The translations under genes were made by a program, and so were the position numbers. Under the pieces are notes generated by a model. It did no database searches, was not told the DNA's origin, and saw only the letters and a list, made by a program, of their open reading frames with translations. Positions 1 to 7,895 of a DNA stretch of 64,000 bases are shown in pieces. The stretch covers positions 1 through 64,000 of the forward strand of contig SVNR01000005.1 in NCBI GenBank assembly GCA_015066815.1, read 5' to 3'. This DNA comes from Ruminococcus sp. (GTDB lineage: Bacteria; Bacillota; Clostridia; Oscillospirales; Ruminococcaceae). Each line of letters starts with the position of its first letter. Positions within the stretch are counted from its first letter, which is position 1.

Positions 1-169
1 TATTCAGCTTAGATTTTTTTGAGAAAACGTACTAATTTTACGTACTATCAAAATATTTTAATAGATTTTTTCAAAGATTTAAGTTCTTGTCTGGTAAAGA
101 ATTTTTCTGGAATTTTTACTTGAAAATTCGCTCCTGAAGCTCGGTGACCTTACACATTTCTCCTACCTC

Positions 170-198
170 TTGAATATCCGGACGGAATATAATATAAT
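170..198 (+). promoter_or_regulatory. Putative sigma-A promoter of the 76-aa gene
   Basis: TTGAAT (170-175) and TATAAT (193-198) are separated by 17 nt and lie 50 nt before the start codon at 249. The rest of 1-248 is AT-rich and I see no gene in it. Confidence 0.5.
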
Positions 199-248
199 AA
201 TTGTATAAGTGTCTCTATATCCAAAATCACACAAAGGAGGATTTGAGT

Positions 249-479
249 ATGAGCAGAACAATAAAATTAAATGACAATCGTTCGGTTACAGTTGTATCGG
301 CGGAAAGCTCAGAAGCAGCAATCACACCAAACGACGCTGAAATGGACATAAGAGCAAAAGAAGCTGTAAAATCCGCCATAAACAGGGCAAAAACCTGTAA
401 GAAACCTATTGCAAGATACGACAGAGAGAGCAGAAGGGCATATATCGAAACTGCTAACGGAGAAAAAATATATGTCTGA
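249..479 (+). CDS. Small protein of unknown function upstream of a DUF3990 ruin (possible antitoxin remnant)
   Basis: A 76-aa protein starting MSRTIKLNDNRSV, with an AAAGGAGG ribosome site 7 nt before ATG 249. The upstream in-frame start at 201 lacks such a site. The protein is hydrophilic, with a helical middle rich in Ala, Lys and Arg and a C-terminus resembling a short beta element (RAYIETANGEKIYV). Its stop overlaps the start of the broken DUF3990 reading frame by 8 nt. DUF3990 genes are often paired with a short upstream gene, so an antitoxin-like or partner role is possible, but I do not recognise the family. This gene looks intact while its downstream partner is decayed. Confidence 0.7.
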   Translation: MSRTIKLNDNRSVTVVSAESSEAAITPNDAEMDIRAKEAVKSAINRAKTCKKPIARYDRESRRAYIETANGEKIYV

Positions 480-847
480 TAATAACACAATTACCTTATA
501 TCACGGCTCTGCATGAGCGTATATCGAAGATGGCTGAGGGATATGATACTATTGTCGGTTTTATCACAAACGATAGAATGTTCGTTGTGCTTGACAGGTT
601 TTTTAATGGTGAAATAACTGATACTGCCCTTGTCAGCTCTTAAACTTGGTAAGCAGTATGTTGCAATTACCGAAAAAGCTTGCAAAAACATAAAAATCAT
701 CAAGGAAACGACTTTGAGTAAACAGGACAGAGTACTTCTGAAAACAGAAAGCGAGCATAACCGCAGTGAGGAATTGCTCTTGCAGAAGAAATGTGCCGTA
801 AGTATCGACGTGACGGAGAGTACTTAGACGAAATTGAAGGACGGTAA
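472..847 (+). pseudogene. Decayed DUF3990 family (ADP-ribosyltransferase-like toxin) gene
   Basis: ATG 472 overlaps the previous stop and encodes MSDNNTITLYHGSA, the characteristic N-terminal LYHGS of DUF3990 proteins, before a TGA at 514. The family's C-terminal half then follows in other frames. 515-640 reads ERISKMAEGYDTIVGFITND and then RMFVVLDRFFNGEI. After an indel, about 630-772 reads ALKLGKQYVAITEKACKNIK. From 773 the earlier frame returns with IALAEEMCRKYRRDG and a stop at 845-847. The middle of the domain, roughly 80 residues, is missing. Internal deletion plus at least two frame changes make it non-functional. The family assignment comes from remembered family pattern; the frame breaks are seen directly. 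Confidence 0.75.
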
Positions 848-852
848 ATAAT

Positions 853-1011
853 ATGTTTGGGCTGAAACTACAGCAAAGACAGCTTTGTGATATTCAAGGA
901 AGATTGTTTGAAATGGATTATTTTACAAAAACGCACGCGTGCGTTTTTAATAGAATCAGTCCCTCCGATAACCCGAAAGGACTGACTGATTTGGAATATG
1001 TACAGCAGTAA
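853..1011 (+). pseudogene. Remnant of a small gene that follows DUF3990 in such loci
   Basis: A 52-codon frame begins MFGLKLQQRQLCDIQGRLFE and ends at TAA 1009-1011. The opening resembles small proteins that accompany DUF3990 genes, but it is interrupted by a 22-bp palindrome (927-948) and then ends early. No ribosome site is visible. It is probably a dead fragment of the same three-gene unit as the two preceding entries. The call rests on context and weak resemblance. Confidence 0.4.
927..948. terminator. 22-bp perfect palindrome, candidate bidirectional terminator
   Basis: Arms AAAAACGCACG and CGTGCGTTTTT are perfect complements. It lies 87 nt past the stop of the last restriction-operon gene (minus strand) and inside the remnant small frame on the plus strand. 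The six GC-rich base pairs followed by a T run on either strand suit an intrinsic terminator. Confidence 0.5.
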
Positions 1012-1034
1012 ATTAAGGAGCAAAAGTCAGTGAA

Positions 1035-1763
1035 CTATCCAACTATTATATTTTCCAGAAGTTTTTTACTTTCTCTCCAGTCAGGAAGCATTATCTGTAA
1101 CAATGTGTAAAACTGCTTTGAATGATTAGGATGTATAAAGTGACAAAATTCATGATACACCACATATTCAATACAGTTTTTAGGAGCTTCAATAAGACGT
1201 TTATTGAGTGTTATAATGCCTTTGTCAGGAAGACAGCTTCCCCAGCGTGAAATCATATTGCGAAGTTTTAATTGTGGAAAAGCAATATTGTACGGAACAA
1301 ATTTTTTATAAACTTCTTCTGTTATCTCATTGAAAACAGTACTGCATTGTTCTCTAAGCCAATTATTCAACAGATTTTTCTTTCGATTATAATAATCAGG
1401 ACGCTTTACGTGAATGTACACGTAAACCCCATCGCAGCTGACATACTCCTGAGTGTCTTTAATTACATTGATACGCATGTTTTTGCCAAGAAACGTTATG
1501 TTTTCTCCGCTGATATACTGCTTCTCTGATTTTTGGATGTCATGTTTCCTGAAGCTATCGAGTGCATTATGTATATAATCACATTTGTCAGCAACAAACG
1601 CATCTACAGTTGCCTCAGGAACACATGGCGGAGCTGAAACAAATGCTTCTCCATTATGCTTTATTCTGAGATTAATGTTCTTGATATGTTTTCGTTCAAA
1701 CGTAAACACTATTTCACCAATGTCGGTCTGAACTTTTCTTATTTCTGCTGATATTATCTTCAT
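1035..1763 (-). CDS. YgjP-like zinc metallopeptidase (SprT/M48-related, DUF45)
   Basis: A 242-aa protein whose C-terminal half carries YHEFCHFIHPNH. This is the HExxH zinc site with a third histidine two turns later, as in the YgjP/DUF45 family. RLIEAPKNCIEYVVYHE and MISRWGSC upstream of the site are also typical of that family. It has no signal peptide, so it is cytoplasmic. AGGAGG lies 5 nt before ATG 1763, and the start touches the hsdR stop, so it is the last cistron of the type I restriction operon. YgjP-like genes are recurrently found next to type I hsdR genes in Firmicutes and Proteobacteria; the role there is not established. Processing or turnover of the HsdR motor is an inference. 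Confidence 0.88.
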   Translation of the reverse strand: MKIISAEIRKVQTDIGEIVFTFERKHIKNINLRIKHNGEAFVSAPPCVPEATVDAFVADKCDYIHNALDSFRKHDIQKSEKQYISGENITFLGKNMRINVIKDTQEYVSCDGVYVYIHVKRPDYYNRKKNLLNNWLREQCSTVFNEITEEVYKKFVPYNIAFPQLKLRNMISRWGSCLPDKGIITLNKRLIEAPKNCIEYVVYHEFCHFIHPNHSKQFYTLLQIMLPDWRESKKLLENIIVG

Positions 1764-4700
1764 CAGAACCTCCTGAGTGCAATAGTTTTAACGTTGTCAA
1801 TTATTCTGTCCATTATCTCAAAGCTGAGAGCCCAGTTATTGTTATCACTGTAATCATAAAGCAGATCATCAAGAGCATGAGATATTTTTTTATGAATATC
1901 AGTGTTTGAAGTCCAATCCACCTTACTGAAATCCTTGATAATATTCGTAATATCAACTGATAGATCAGCTATTTGAGCCTTGTTTTCGGAAAGTGATATA
2001 ACCTCATCAAGCAAAGCTGAAACGACACCATAAAACGCCTGTGCATGAACATTGTCTTTTATTTTTTCAGGATATCTGAGCTCTGTTTTTCCACTTCTGA
2101 ATTCTTCCATTATCTTTGTCATTTTCATAAGATATTCAGCTTCGCTTATGACTTGTTTCTTATACAGTTCAAGAGCTTCTTTTATCTTCTTAGAAAAGTT
2201 ATCATAGTATGCAGGATTTTCATCATATTTTTCAGATATACTTTTCGTCATTCTTGAACGTATAGCATCAGCTTTTGATCTTGCTGTACCAAGTTCATCA
2301 AGCTGTTTTTCAAGTCCGTCTGAATCAAGTATATCAACCGGAGCTGCAATTATTTTAAGTCCCATTACAGAAAGATTCTGATCAAGGAGATTCTGCATTA
2401 TAGGCTCATATTCTTTGTTATCAATAGCATCAGCATATCGAAGCTTGACTGACTTTCTTATTTTTGAAAACATTATGAAGTCAGACTTATATCTGTTTAT
2501 TTCATCATACGGAACAGCTTCATAAGCCTTTTCCGAATTTACAACAATAGCAAGGTTTTTTCCGAATTTGCACAAAAGATTATAAAAATCATTTCTCAAA
2601 TCCTCATCGGCTAATTTGTCCTCGTATTCGTTAGTATCGTTTTTATTTTTGATTCCTATAAAAAGGTCACAAAGCTGAGAATATGACTCTCTGAGTTCAC
2701 CGACTATTGTTATTACATCAACAATAGCACCTGAAAGATCAGTTCCTTCATAGTTTTCAAGTCCTGCACCACTATACATATTCATAGCTGTATCAAGCTT
2801 CTGAATAAGTCCCCGATAATCAACTATCAGACCAAAATCCTTGCCTTCGTAAAGTCTGTTTGTACGTGCAATAGCTTGTAGCAAACCGTGCTCTTTTAAC
2901 TCCTTATCAATGTAAAGAACATGACATACAGGTGCATCAAAGCCTGTTAAAAGCTTACTGCAAACGATAAGTATATCTATCTCACCGTCACAGAATTTAT
3001 TTTTTATCGTTTCTTCATAGGTATCGGCATCTCCGTACTGCTTCATCATTTTGTTCCAGAAAGCCGTAACTTTGTTATCAGTTTCCGACAGCACGTCTTC
3101 TTCACCTTCACGCATATCAGGTGAGGAGATTACCACTGCACAGTTTAGTGTTCCAAGCTGTTCAAAAACTTCAAGATAACGAACAGCGTCACGTTTGAAA
3201 TTTGTCGCGAGCATAGCTTTCATACCTGTATTTTTTATGCTGTCCGTAAAATGTTCTTCAATATCGAGTGCAATCCTTCGTATTCTTGCATCAGTTGAAG
3301 TCAGACGTTTAATACTGCTCCATTTTTTCTTCAGATCTTCACGTTCACGCTCATTTAGTCGGCGGGTTGTTTTTTCAAACCACAGGTCTATATTTTCTTC
3401 ATCAACCTTCTGCTCCACAAATCGTCCCTCATAGATAAGCGGAACTATTGCCTTATCGTCAACAGCGTCTTTAATAGTATATTTATGGATATAATTATTA
3501 CCGCCAAAACGTCCTACTGTAGATCTTTCCTTTTTCATAAGCGGAGTCCCTGTAAATCCGATATAACATCCACATGGGAAAACAGTCCTCATTTTTGCGG
3601 CGAGAGAGCCATAATTACTTCGATGACTTTCATCTACAAGAACAAAAATATTTCTGTCGTTAATTTTTATCTTCTGATTTTCGGCAGTATTGAATTTATT
3701 TATGATAGTTGTCACAACATCAGCTTTACCGCTTTGAATAAGCTCCACAAGATGCTTTCCGCTTGTCGCTTTTGCAGGCGATAAACGGGTATGAGCAAAT
3801 GTCTTTGCAATCTGATTGTCAAGATCCTTTCTGTCGGTAACGATGATAACTTTAGGGTGATATTTTGTCAGCTCCATAAGGATATATTTAGCAAGCATCA
3901 CCATTGTCAGCGACTTTCCGCTGCCCTGAGTATGCCATATAACACCGCTCTGACGATTACCGTTTTCATCATCAGTGTTTACTGTATTTATAATACTGCG
4001 GATAGCAAAGAACTGCTGGTGACGGCAGATTTTCTTGATATTTGCGTCAAAAACAACAAAATATTTTGTAAACTCCATCAGTCTTTGCGGAGTAAAAAGC
4101 GATACGATATCCCTGTCCTGCTGAGTTATACTTCTGCCGGTGATATGTTGTCTGAGCTGTTCATCACGCCACTCTGTATCCTCTTCACGCCATACATTCC
4201 AGAATTTTTTAGCCGTGCCTGATGTCGCATACTTTACAGAATTTTTATTAGTCGCAGCTACTATCTGAGCAAATTTGAAAAGCTGCGGCGTATAGTCCTG
4301 CTTCTGATTACGTATAGTCTGCTCTACAGCCTGCTCCACAGATATAGTCGGAGCCTTGCACTCTATCACAGCAAATGGTATTCCATTGACAAAAAGAACA
4401 ATATCAGAACGGGTATCATGCTGACGGTCGGCACTGTGTACGGTAAATTCTTCTGTAACATGGAACACATTGTTTGAAATATTATCCCAGTCAATATACT
4501 TCATATTGAAGTTAATTGTTCTGCCATCAGGGAGAGTTTCGGGGTAACTTCTTCCGAGCATAATATCGTTATAGATTTTTTCGCTTGATACAACAAGGTT
4601 ATCGGAAAGCGGCTCATCGATTTCATTAATTGCTCTTTCGATGTTTTCATCGGAAAATTTGTACTTGTTGCCGCTGAAAGAATAGCTGTTAAGGCGGTGG

Positions 4701-4858
4701 AGCTGATTACGGAGAATATCTTTGAGTATTACGTTATAGAGTCCGTCACGATAAGTTTCACATTGTTTGGGTGGGATATATATGTAGCCGAGGTTTTGTA
4801 ATAATTCAAGTGCGGGGGATTGGCTTATTTTGTCTTCGAGGTATGCGTTTCCATTCAT
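1763..4858 (-). CDS. hsdR: Type I restriction enzyme R subunit (nuclease-translocase)
   Basis: About 1031 aa. The N-terminal nuclease domain shows the D...ExK pattern in RSDIVLFVNGIPFAVIECKA (residues about 150-170). It is followed by a superfamily 2 motor with Walker A HTQGSGKSL (about 305), the DEAD-like box DESHR, motif III GFTGTPL, and motif VI AIARTNRLYEGK. The C-terminal third is the helical domain that docks to the HsdM/HsdS core. It cuts unmethylated DNA after ATP-driven translocation. Start: GTG 4864 lies inside the ribosome site, so I prefer ATG 4858, 5 nt after GGTGGAG. It is preceded directly by the membrane-protein gene and is translationally coupled to it. The gene appears full length. 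Confidence 0.96.
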   Translation of the reverse strand: MNGNAYLEDKISQSPALELLQNLGYIYIPPKQCETYRDGLYNVILKDILRNQLHRLNSYSFSGNKYKFSDENIERAINEIDEPLSDNLVVSSEKIYNDIMLGRSYPETLPDGRTINFNMKYIDWDNISNNVFHVTEEFTVHSADRQHDTRSDIVLFVNGIPFAVIECKAPTISVEQAVEQTIRNQKQDYTPQLFKFAQIVAATNKNSVKYATSGTAKKFWNVWREEDTEWRDEQLRQHITGRSITQQDRDIVSLFTPQRLMEFTKYFVVFDANIKKICRHQQFFAIRSIINTVNTDDENGNRQSGVIWHTQGSGKSLTMVMLAKYILMELTKYHPKVIIVTDRKDLDNQIAKTFAHTRLSPAKATSGKHLVELIQSGKADVVTTIINKFNTAENQKIKINDRNIFVLVDESHRSNYGSLAAKMRTVFPCGCYIGFTGTPLMKKERSTVGRFGGNNYIHKYTIKDAVDDKAIVPLIYEGRFVEQKVDEENIDLWFEKTTRRLNEREREDLKKKWSSIKRLTSTDARIRRIALDIEEHFTDSIKNTGMKAMLATNFKRDAVRYLEVFEQLGTLNCAVVISSPDMREGEEDVLSETDNKVTAFWNKMMKQYGDADTYEETIKNKFCDGEIDILIVCSKLLTGFDAPVCHVLYIDKELKEHGLLQAIARTNRLYEGKDFGLIVDYRGLIQKLDTAMNMYSGAGLENYEGTDLSGAIVDVITIVGELRESYSQLCDLFIGIKNKNDTNEYEDKLADEDLRNDFYNLLCKFGKNLAIVVNSEKAYEAVPYDEINRYKSDFIMFSKIRKSVKLRYADAIDNKEYEPIMQNLLDQNLSVMGLKIIAAPVDILDSDGLEKQLDELGTARSKADAIRSRMTKSISEKYDENPAYYDNFSKKIKEALELYKKQVISEAEYLMKMTKIMEEFRSGKTELRYPEKIKDNVHAQAFYGVVSALLDEVISLSENKAQIADLSVDITNIIKDFSKVDWTSNTDIHKKISHALDDLLYDYSDNNNWALSFEIMDRIIDNVKTIALRRF

Positions 4859-4860
4859 TT

Positions 4861-5826
4861 TCACTCCACCTTTACAAAATCAAATATTACATATTCTGTA
4901 TCTGCAATAGAGATATGTTTTTGTTTATTCTTATTTAATTTTATACACCATTGTCCATTATTTTCTGTTATTTGGGCTTCTACACACACATATCTATCAT
5001 TATGTTCAGTAATTATAGCATACATCTTAGAATTCTTTGCTTCTTCTACTATTATACTGAATTCTTTCTGGCTTGTAGCAATAGAATATCCAAAAAACAA
5101 GAAATACAACATAAACATTAATATAATAAAAGCAAATACTACTATAACATCAATTTTGGTGTTATTACTTTTTGAATTATTATCTATTTGGCTATTATTT
5201 TTTTCTTTATTTTTATTCTTTTTTATTTTCTTGTATTTTCTATTTGTAAAAAAGTTTAATATTTTAAACAAAATCACCCCAAAAACATGTATAACAACAA
5301 TTATAAATGTAAAGGCAAAAGAAATCTTTAAATTATTAATAAAATTAGAAAGACTTATACTTGTTGTAGCTGATATAAATATAAAAATGCTCATAAACAA
5401 AAATAAAAACGTGACCACTGAACCACAAATATGATTCCTTTGCCAGATTGATCTTAAAAAACATACAAAAACCAAAAGTATAATAGCACAGGCAACTGAT
5501 AGAGCTATACTTAAAATTGTCGATTGAGAAAAATCAACATACGATGATTTAATGTTAAAATATTCGAGATAACCAACTCTAAAAAGGTAATACATAAATC
5601 TTATCAAAAAATATAATGTTGCTGTAATAGCCGTGAAAGCCACAGTAGAAAGCGGTGGTATTCCTTTAAAAAATTCATACATAGGCTTTTTGGTAAATTC
5701 ATTAAATACATTTACATTTTCAGAAGTTTTAATTTCGTTACTTTCTTTAGCAGTTTCTTCTTTTATAGGTTTTGATGAAGTATTCATATTTTTATTAATG
5801 TTTTTATGCTTTTTATTTTTTCCCAT
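4861..5826 (-). CDS. Five-helix membrane protein of unknown function inside the type I R-M operon
   Basis: A 321-aa protein. A Lys/Asn-rich cytoplasmic N-terminus of about 60 residues is followed by about five hydrophobic segments near residues 55-80, 105-125, 133-155, 168-190 and 228-248. A long basic loop (KKIKKNKNKEKNNSQ) lies before the last helix. A soluble C-terminal domain of about 75 residues contains VCVEAQITENNGQWCIKLN. No catalytic motif is recognisable. It overlaps hsdS by 14 nt, and its stop adjoins the hsdR start, so it is co-translated within the R-M operon. Its composition is much more AT-rich than its neighbours, suggesting separate acquisition. It could be an accessory defence effector or simply cargo; the sequence does not decide. 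Confidence 0.85.
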   Translation of the reverse strand: MGKNKKHKNINKNMNTSSKPIKEETAKESNEIKTSENVNVFNEFTKKPMYEFFKGIPPLSTVAFTAITATLYFLIRFMYYLFRVGYLEYFNIKSSYVDFSQSTILSIALSVACAIILLVFVCFLRSIWQRNHICGSVVTFLFLFMSIFIFISATTSISLSNFINNLKISFAFTFIIVVIHVFGVILFKILNFFTNRKYKKIKKNKNKEKNNSQIDNNSKSNNTKIDVIVVFAFIILMFMLYFLFFGYSIATSQKEFSIIVEEAKNSKMYAIITEHNDRYVCVEAQITENNGQWCIKLNKNKQKHISIADTEYVIFDFVKVE

Positions 5827-7048
5827 CTATTATCCTAACCTTTCCTGTTAATAATAATTGCATCAAAGATTTTTTCTTTTGCTTTTCTTGATCAAGCTTA
5901 CGCTGATGAAGGGTGATAAGGTTGTCGAGGTTGCGGAAATAGGAGCCGATTTGCTGTTGTTCGGTACAAGAAGGAATACAATATATATTTTTCCCGTAAT
6001 CCTTAAAATAGATATGAGGAATAGTTGAGCCAGTATATGTTTTTCCTAAATCTGCTTTTGTGATTAACTGATATAAAAAATCTAAATCACTATTTCGGGG
6101 TGTTAAAGCACCCATAGTTCCCAAAAACATTGAATTTTTAGGTAATAATCTTGTTCGACCAACACCAGCACCATCTTTGATTATTGTAATATAATCTTTT
6201 TCCATACACCCTTTGTTTGTTTTGCCTATTAAAGAATTAGCATCATATAAATCATAACTTCCATCTTCATAAACATCTTTTGCAGTTAATGATGAAGAGT
6301 GATATTCGCATATATCCCCCAACTCACGCTGTTCCCAAGCATCAGTAAATCCTTTAAACCTCAACTCAGGATACTTACAACCTTTTTTCGGAAACATCTT
6401 TTGCAGATATCCTTTTTTCAATGTTTGCAACTGTTCAATCTTACGAACCTGTAATTCTATAAGCTTGTCTTGCGCCCCAAGTATTTCGGCAATTTTTTGT
6501 TGCTCGGGGAGAGGTGGGATAACAATGTCAAATGTTTTAAACTCTTGTGCATTTATTCCAGGTTGTCCAGAACGCATAGAAAAAACACGTACCCAATTAT
6601 CGTATCGTTCTGTAAGAGTTTGGCAAAAAACAAAAAATGAATTAAACTCTTTTTTGATATTTGCACGGATAAGGAAGCCTGCAAAATACATTTTTCCATC
6701 ACTAAGATTATATAGATACGTTTTTCCTGTACTTGCACCAGTACGTGCAAATAAAATATCATTTTCTTTGACTATATAAGCATCATCAAGTTGACAATCA
6801 GGAGATACCAAATTTGAATTATAATATTTATGAGAATCTTCATCAATATCAGTAATTCGTATATATTTGTTTTCTCCGTCATACTCTTTAGCCGCAGCAT
6901 TCATACCATAATCAAATCTAGTTGCGATTTCATCAAATCGTGCAATATCCCACTCCACCGGCACAATCCCAACTTTCGTTTTCTTATACCCTTCCGGAAC
7001 AATGCCATTATTAATTTTTTCAATCCTTTTCGCTATATCTTCTTTCAT
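5813..7048 (-). CDS. hsdS: Type I restriction-modification specificity subunit (two TRDs)
   Basis: About 411 aa with the classic duplicated layout. TRD1 starts near GIVPVEWDIARFDEIATRF, and the first central conserved helix is IPPLPEQQKIAEILGAQDKL. TRD2 starts near GFTDAWEQRELGDICEYHSS, and the second helix is CTEQQQIGSYFRNLDNLITL. The subunit recognises a bipartite DNA target and positions HsdM and HsdR. The first ATG (7063) overlaps the dinD-like stop but has a ribosome site only 1 nt away. ATG 7048, preceded by GAGGG and giving the usual MKEDIAKRIEKIN start, is more likely. Both TRDs seem intact. Confidence 0.93.
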   Translation of the reverse strand: MKEDIAKRIEKINNGIVPEGYKKTKVGIVPVEWDIARFDEIATRFDYGMNAAAKEYDGENKYIRITDIDEDSHKYYNSNLVSPDCQLDDAYIVKENDILFARTGASTGKTYLYNLSDGKMYFAGFLIRANIKKEFNSFFVFCQTLTERYDNWVRVFSMRSGQPGINAQEFKTFDIVIPPLPEQQKIAEILGAQDKLIELQVRKIEQLQTLKKGYLQKMFPKKGCKYPELRFKGFTDAWEQRELGDICEYHSSSLTAKDVYEDGSYDLYDANSLIGKTNKGCMEKDYITIIKDGAGVGRTRLLPKNSMFLGTMGALTPRNSDLDFLYQLITKADLGKTYTGSTIPHIYFKDYGKNIYCIPSCTEQQQIGSYFRNLDNLITLHQRKLDQEKQKKKSLMQLLLTGKVRIIDGKK

Positions 7049-7055
7049 ATATCCC

Positions 7056-7895
7056 TCACTCATTCCCCTTCAATTTCCTACATTCCTGCTCACGCTCAAT
7101 CTGTTTGATACTTTTATCAGGTGTAGGCAAATCTTCGGGCATTGTACCGCCAAGTTCTTCAATAGTCTGGCGTACCTTCTGACCAACTTCATAATGAGTT
7201 TTATTTGCTTCTGATTTACCTTTTATCTTCTCTCTTCGTAGTTTTTCCTCTGTTTGTGTAGCACGGAATAAATTAGCCGCAAGTTCAGTACTGCCCATAT
7301 AATCAAGAATGTCTTGATTCTTTTTAAGCCCTTTTCTCTGCTTTATATCCTTAGCTTTCAATCCATCATAAAGCCCCATATATCCATAGTTCTGAAATCT
7401 TGCATAGTCCAAAGATTTAACAATTCCTGCATCATGTGCCGCCGCAGCCAATGACGTGTTGTGACGTTTCATTTCATTTCGGATTGCAAGACGTTTCTGA
7501 TTTTCGGTTAATTCTTCATAATCGTCTATCAATTCTTGTTGTCGTGTTTTTACAGCAAAATAAGTTTGTCCTACTGCAATTACTTCTTTACGTGGATCAC
7601 CATTCTGAACAATCAGATAACAAGCGTAACGGGATAACTGAATATCAGATATTTTTCGTTCCGCACCTGAGCCTATGTCAACCATTTTGTTGACGTCAAC
7701 AAAATGGTCAGATACCTCATTATCGCTGTTTTCGCAAGATATCTTAGCTTTGGCAACTACCTTTAAAAAGTTTCTCCATTCACTGTATTCAAGTACATTT
7801 TGCAACTCTCTTGCAAACCAAAACTCCTGCCCATTTTCATTAATGTGTTTAATACTCTCAAATGTCTGTTCACTGTATACTTTTATATCACTCAT
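7056..7895 (-). CDS. dinD: DinD-like (BRO-N domain) protein in the R-M operon
   Basis: A 279-aa protein with the DinD pattern. An N-terminal BRO-N-like module (FESIKHINENGQEFWFAREL, then LEYSEWRNFLKVVAKA) is followed by LSRYACYLIVQNGDPRKE and QTYFAVKTRQQEL. The C-terminal half is helical and charged, including MGSTELAANLFRATQTEEKL. E. coli DinD inhibits RecA filaments and is SOS-induced, but BRO-N proteins are also common next to type I R-M genes. The start is set by AAGGAG about 10 nt before ATG 7895. It overlaps hsdM by 8 nt. I see no LexA-type operator at the operon promoter, so SOS control is not supported here. Confidence 0.88.
   Translation of the reverse strand: MSDIKVYSEQTFESIKHINENGQEFWFARELQNVLEYSEWRNFLKVVAKAKISCENSDNEVSDHFVDVNKMVDIGSGAERKISDIQLSRYACYLIVQNGDPRKEVIAVGQTYFAVKTRQQELIDDYEELTENQKRLAIRNEMKRHNTSLAAAAHDAGIVKSLDYARFQNYGYMGLYDGLKAKDIKQRKGLKKNQDILDYMGSTELAANLFRATQTEEKLRREKIKGKSEANKTHYEVGQKVRQTIEELGGTMPEDLPTPDKSIKQIEREQECRKLKGNE

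Noticed and set aside
4820-5434. 204-aa open frame on the plus strand opposite the membrane-protein gene
   Set aside because: No ribosome site, Phe/Ile/Leu-rich content is the shadow of an AT-rich membrane protein on the other strand, and it would overlap the hsdR start.
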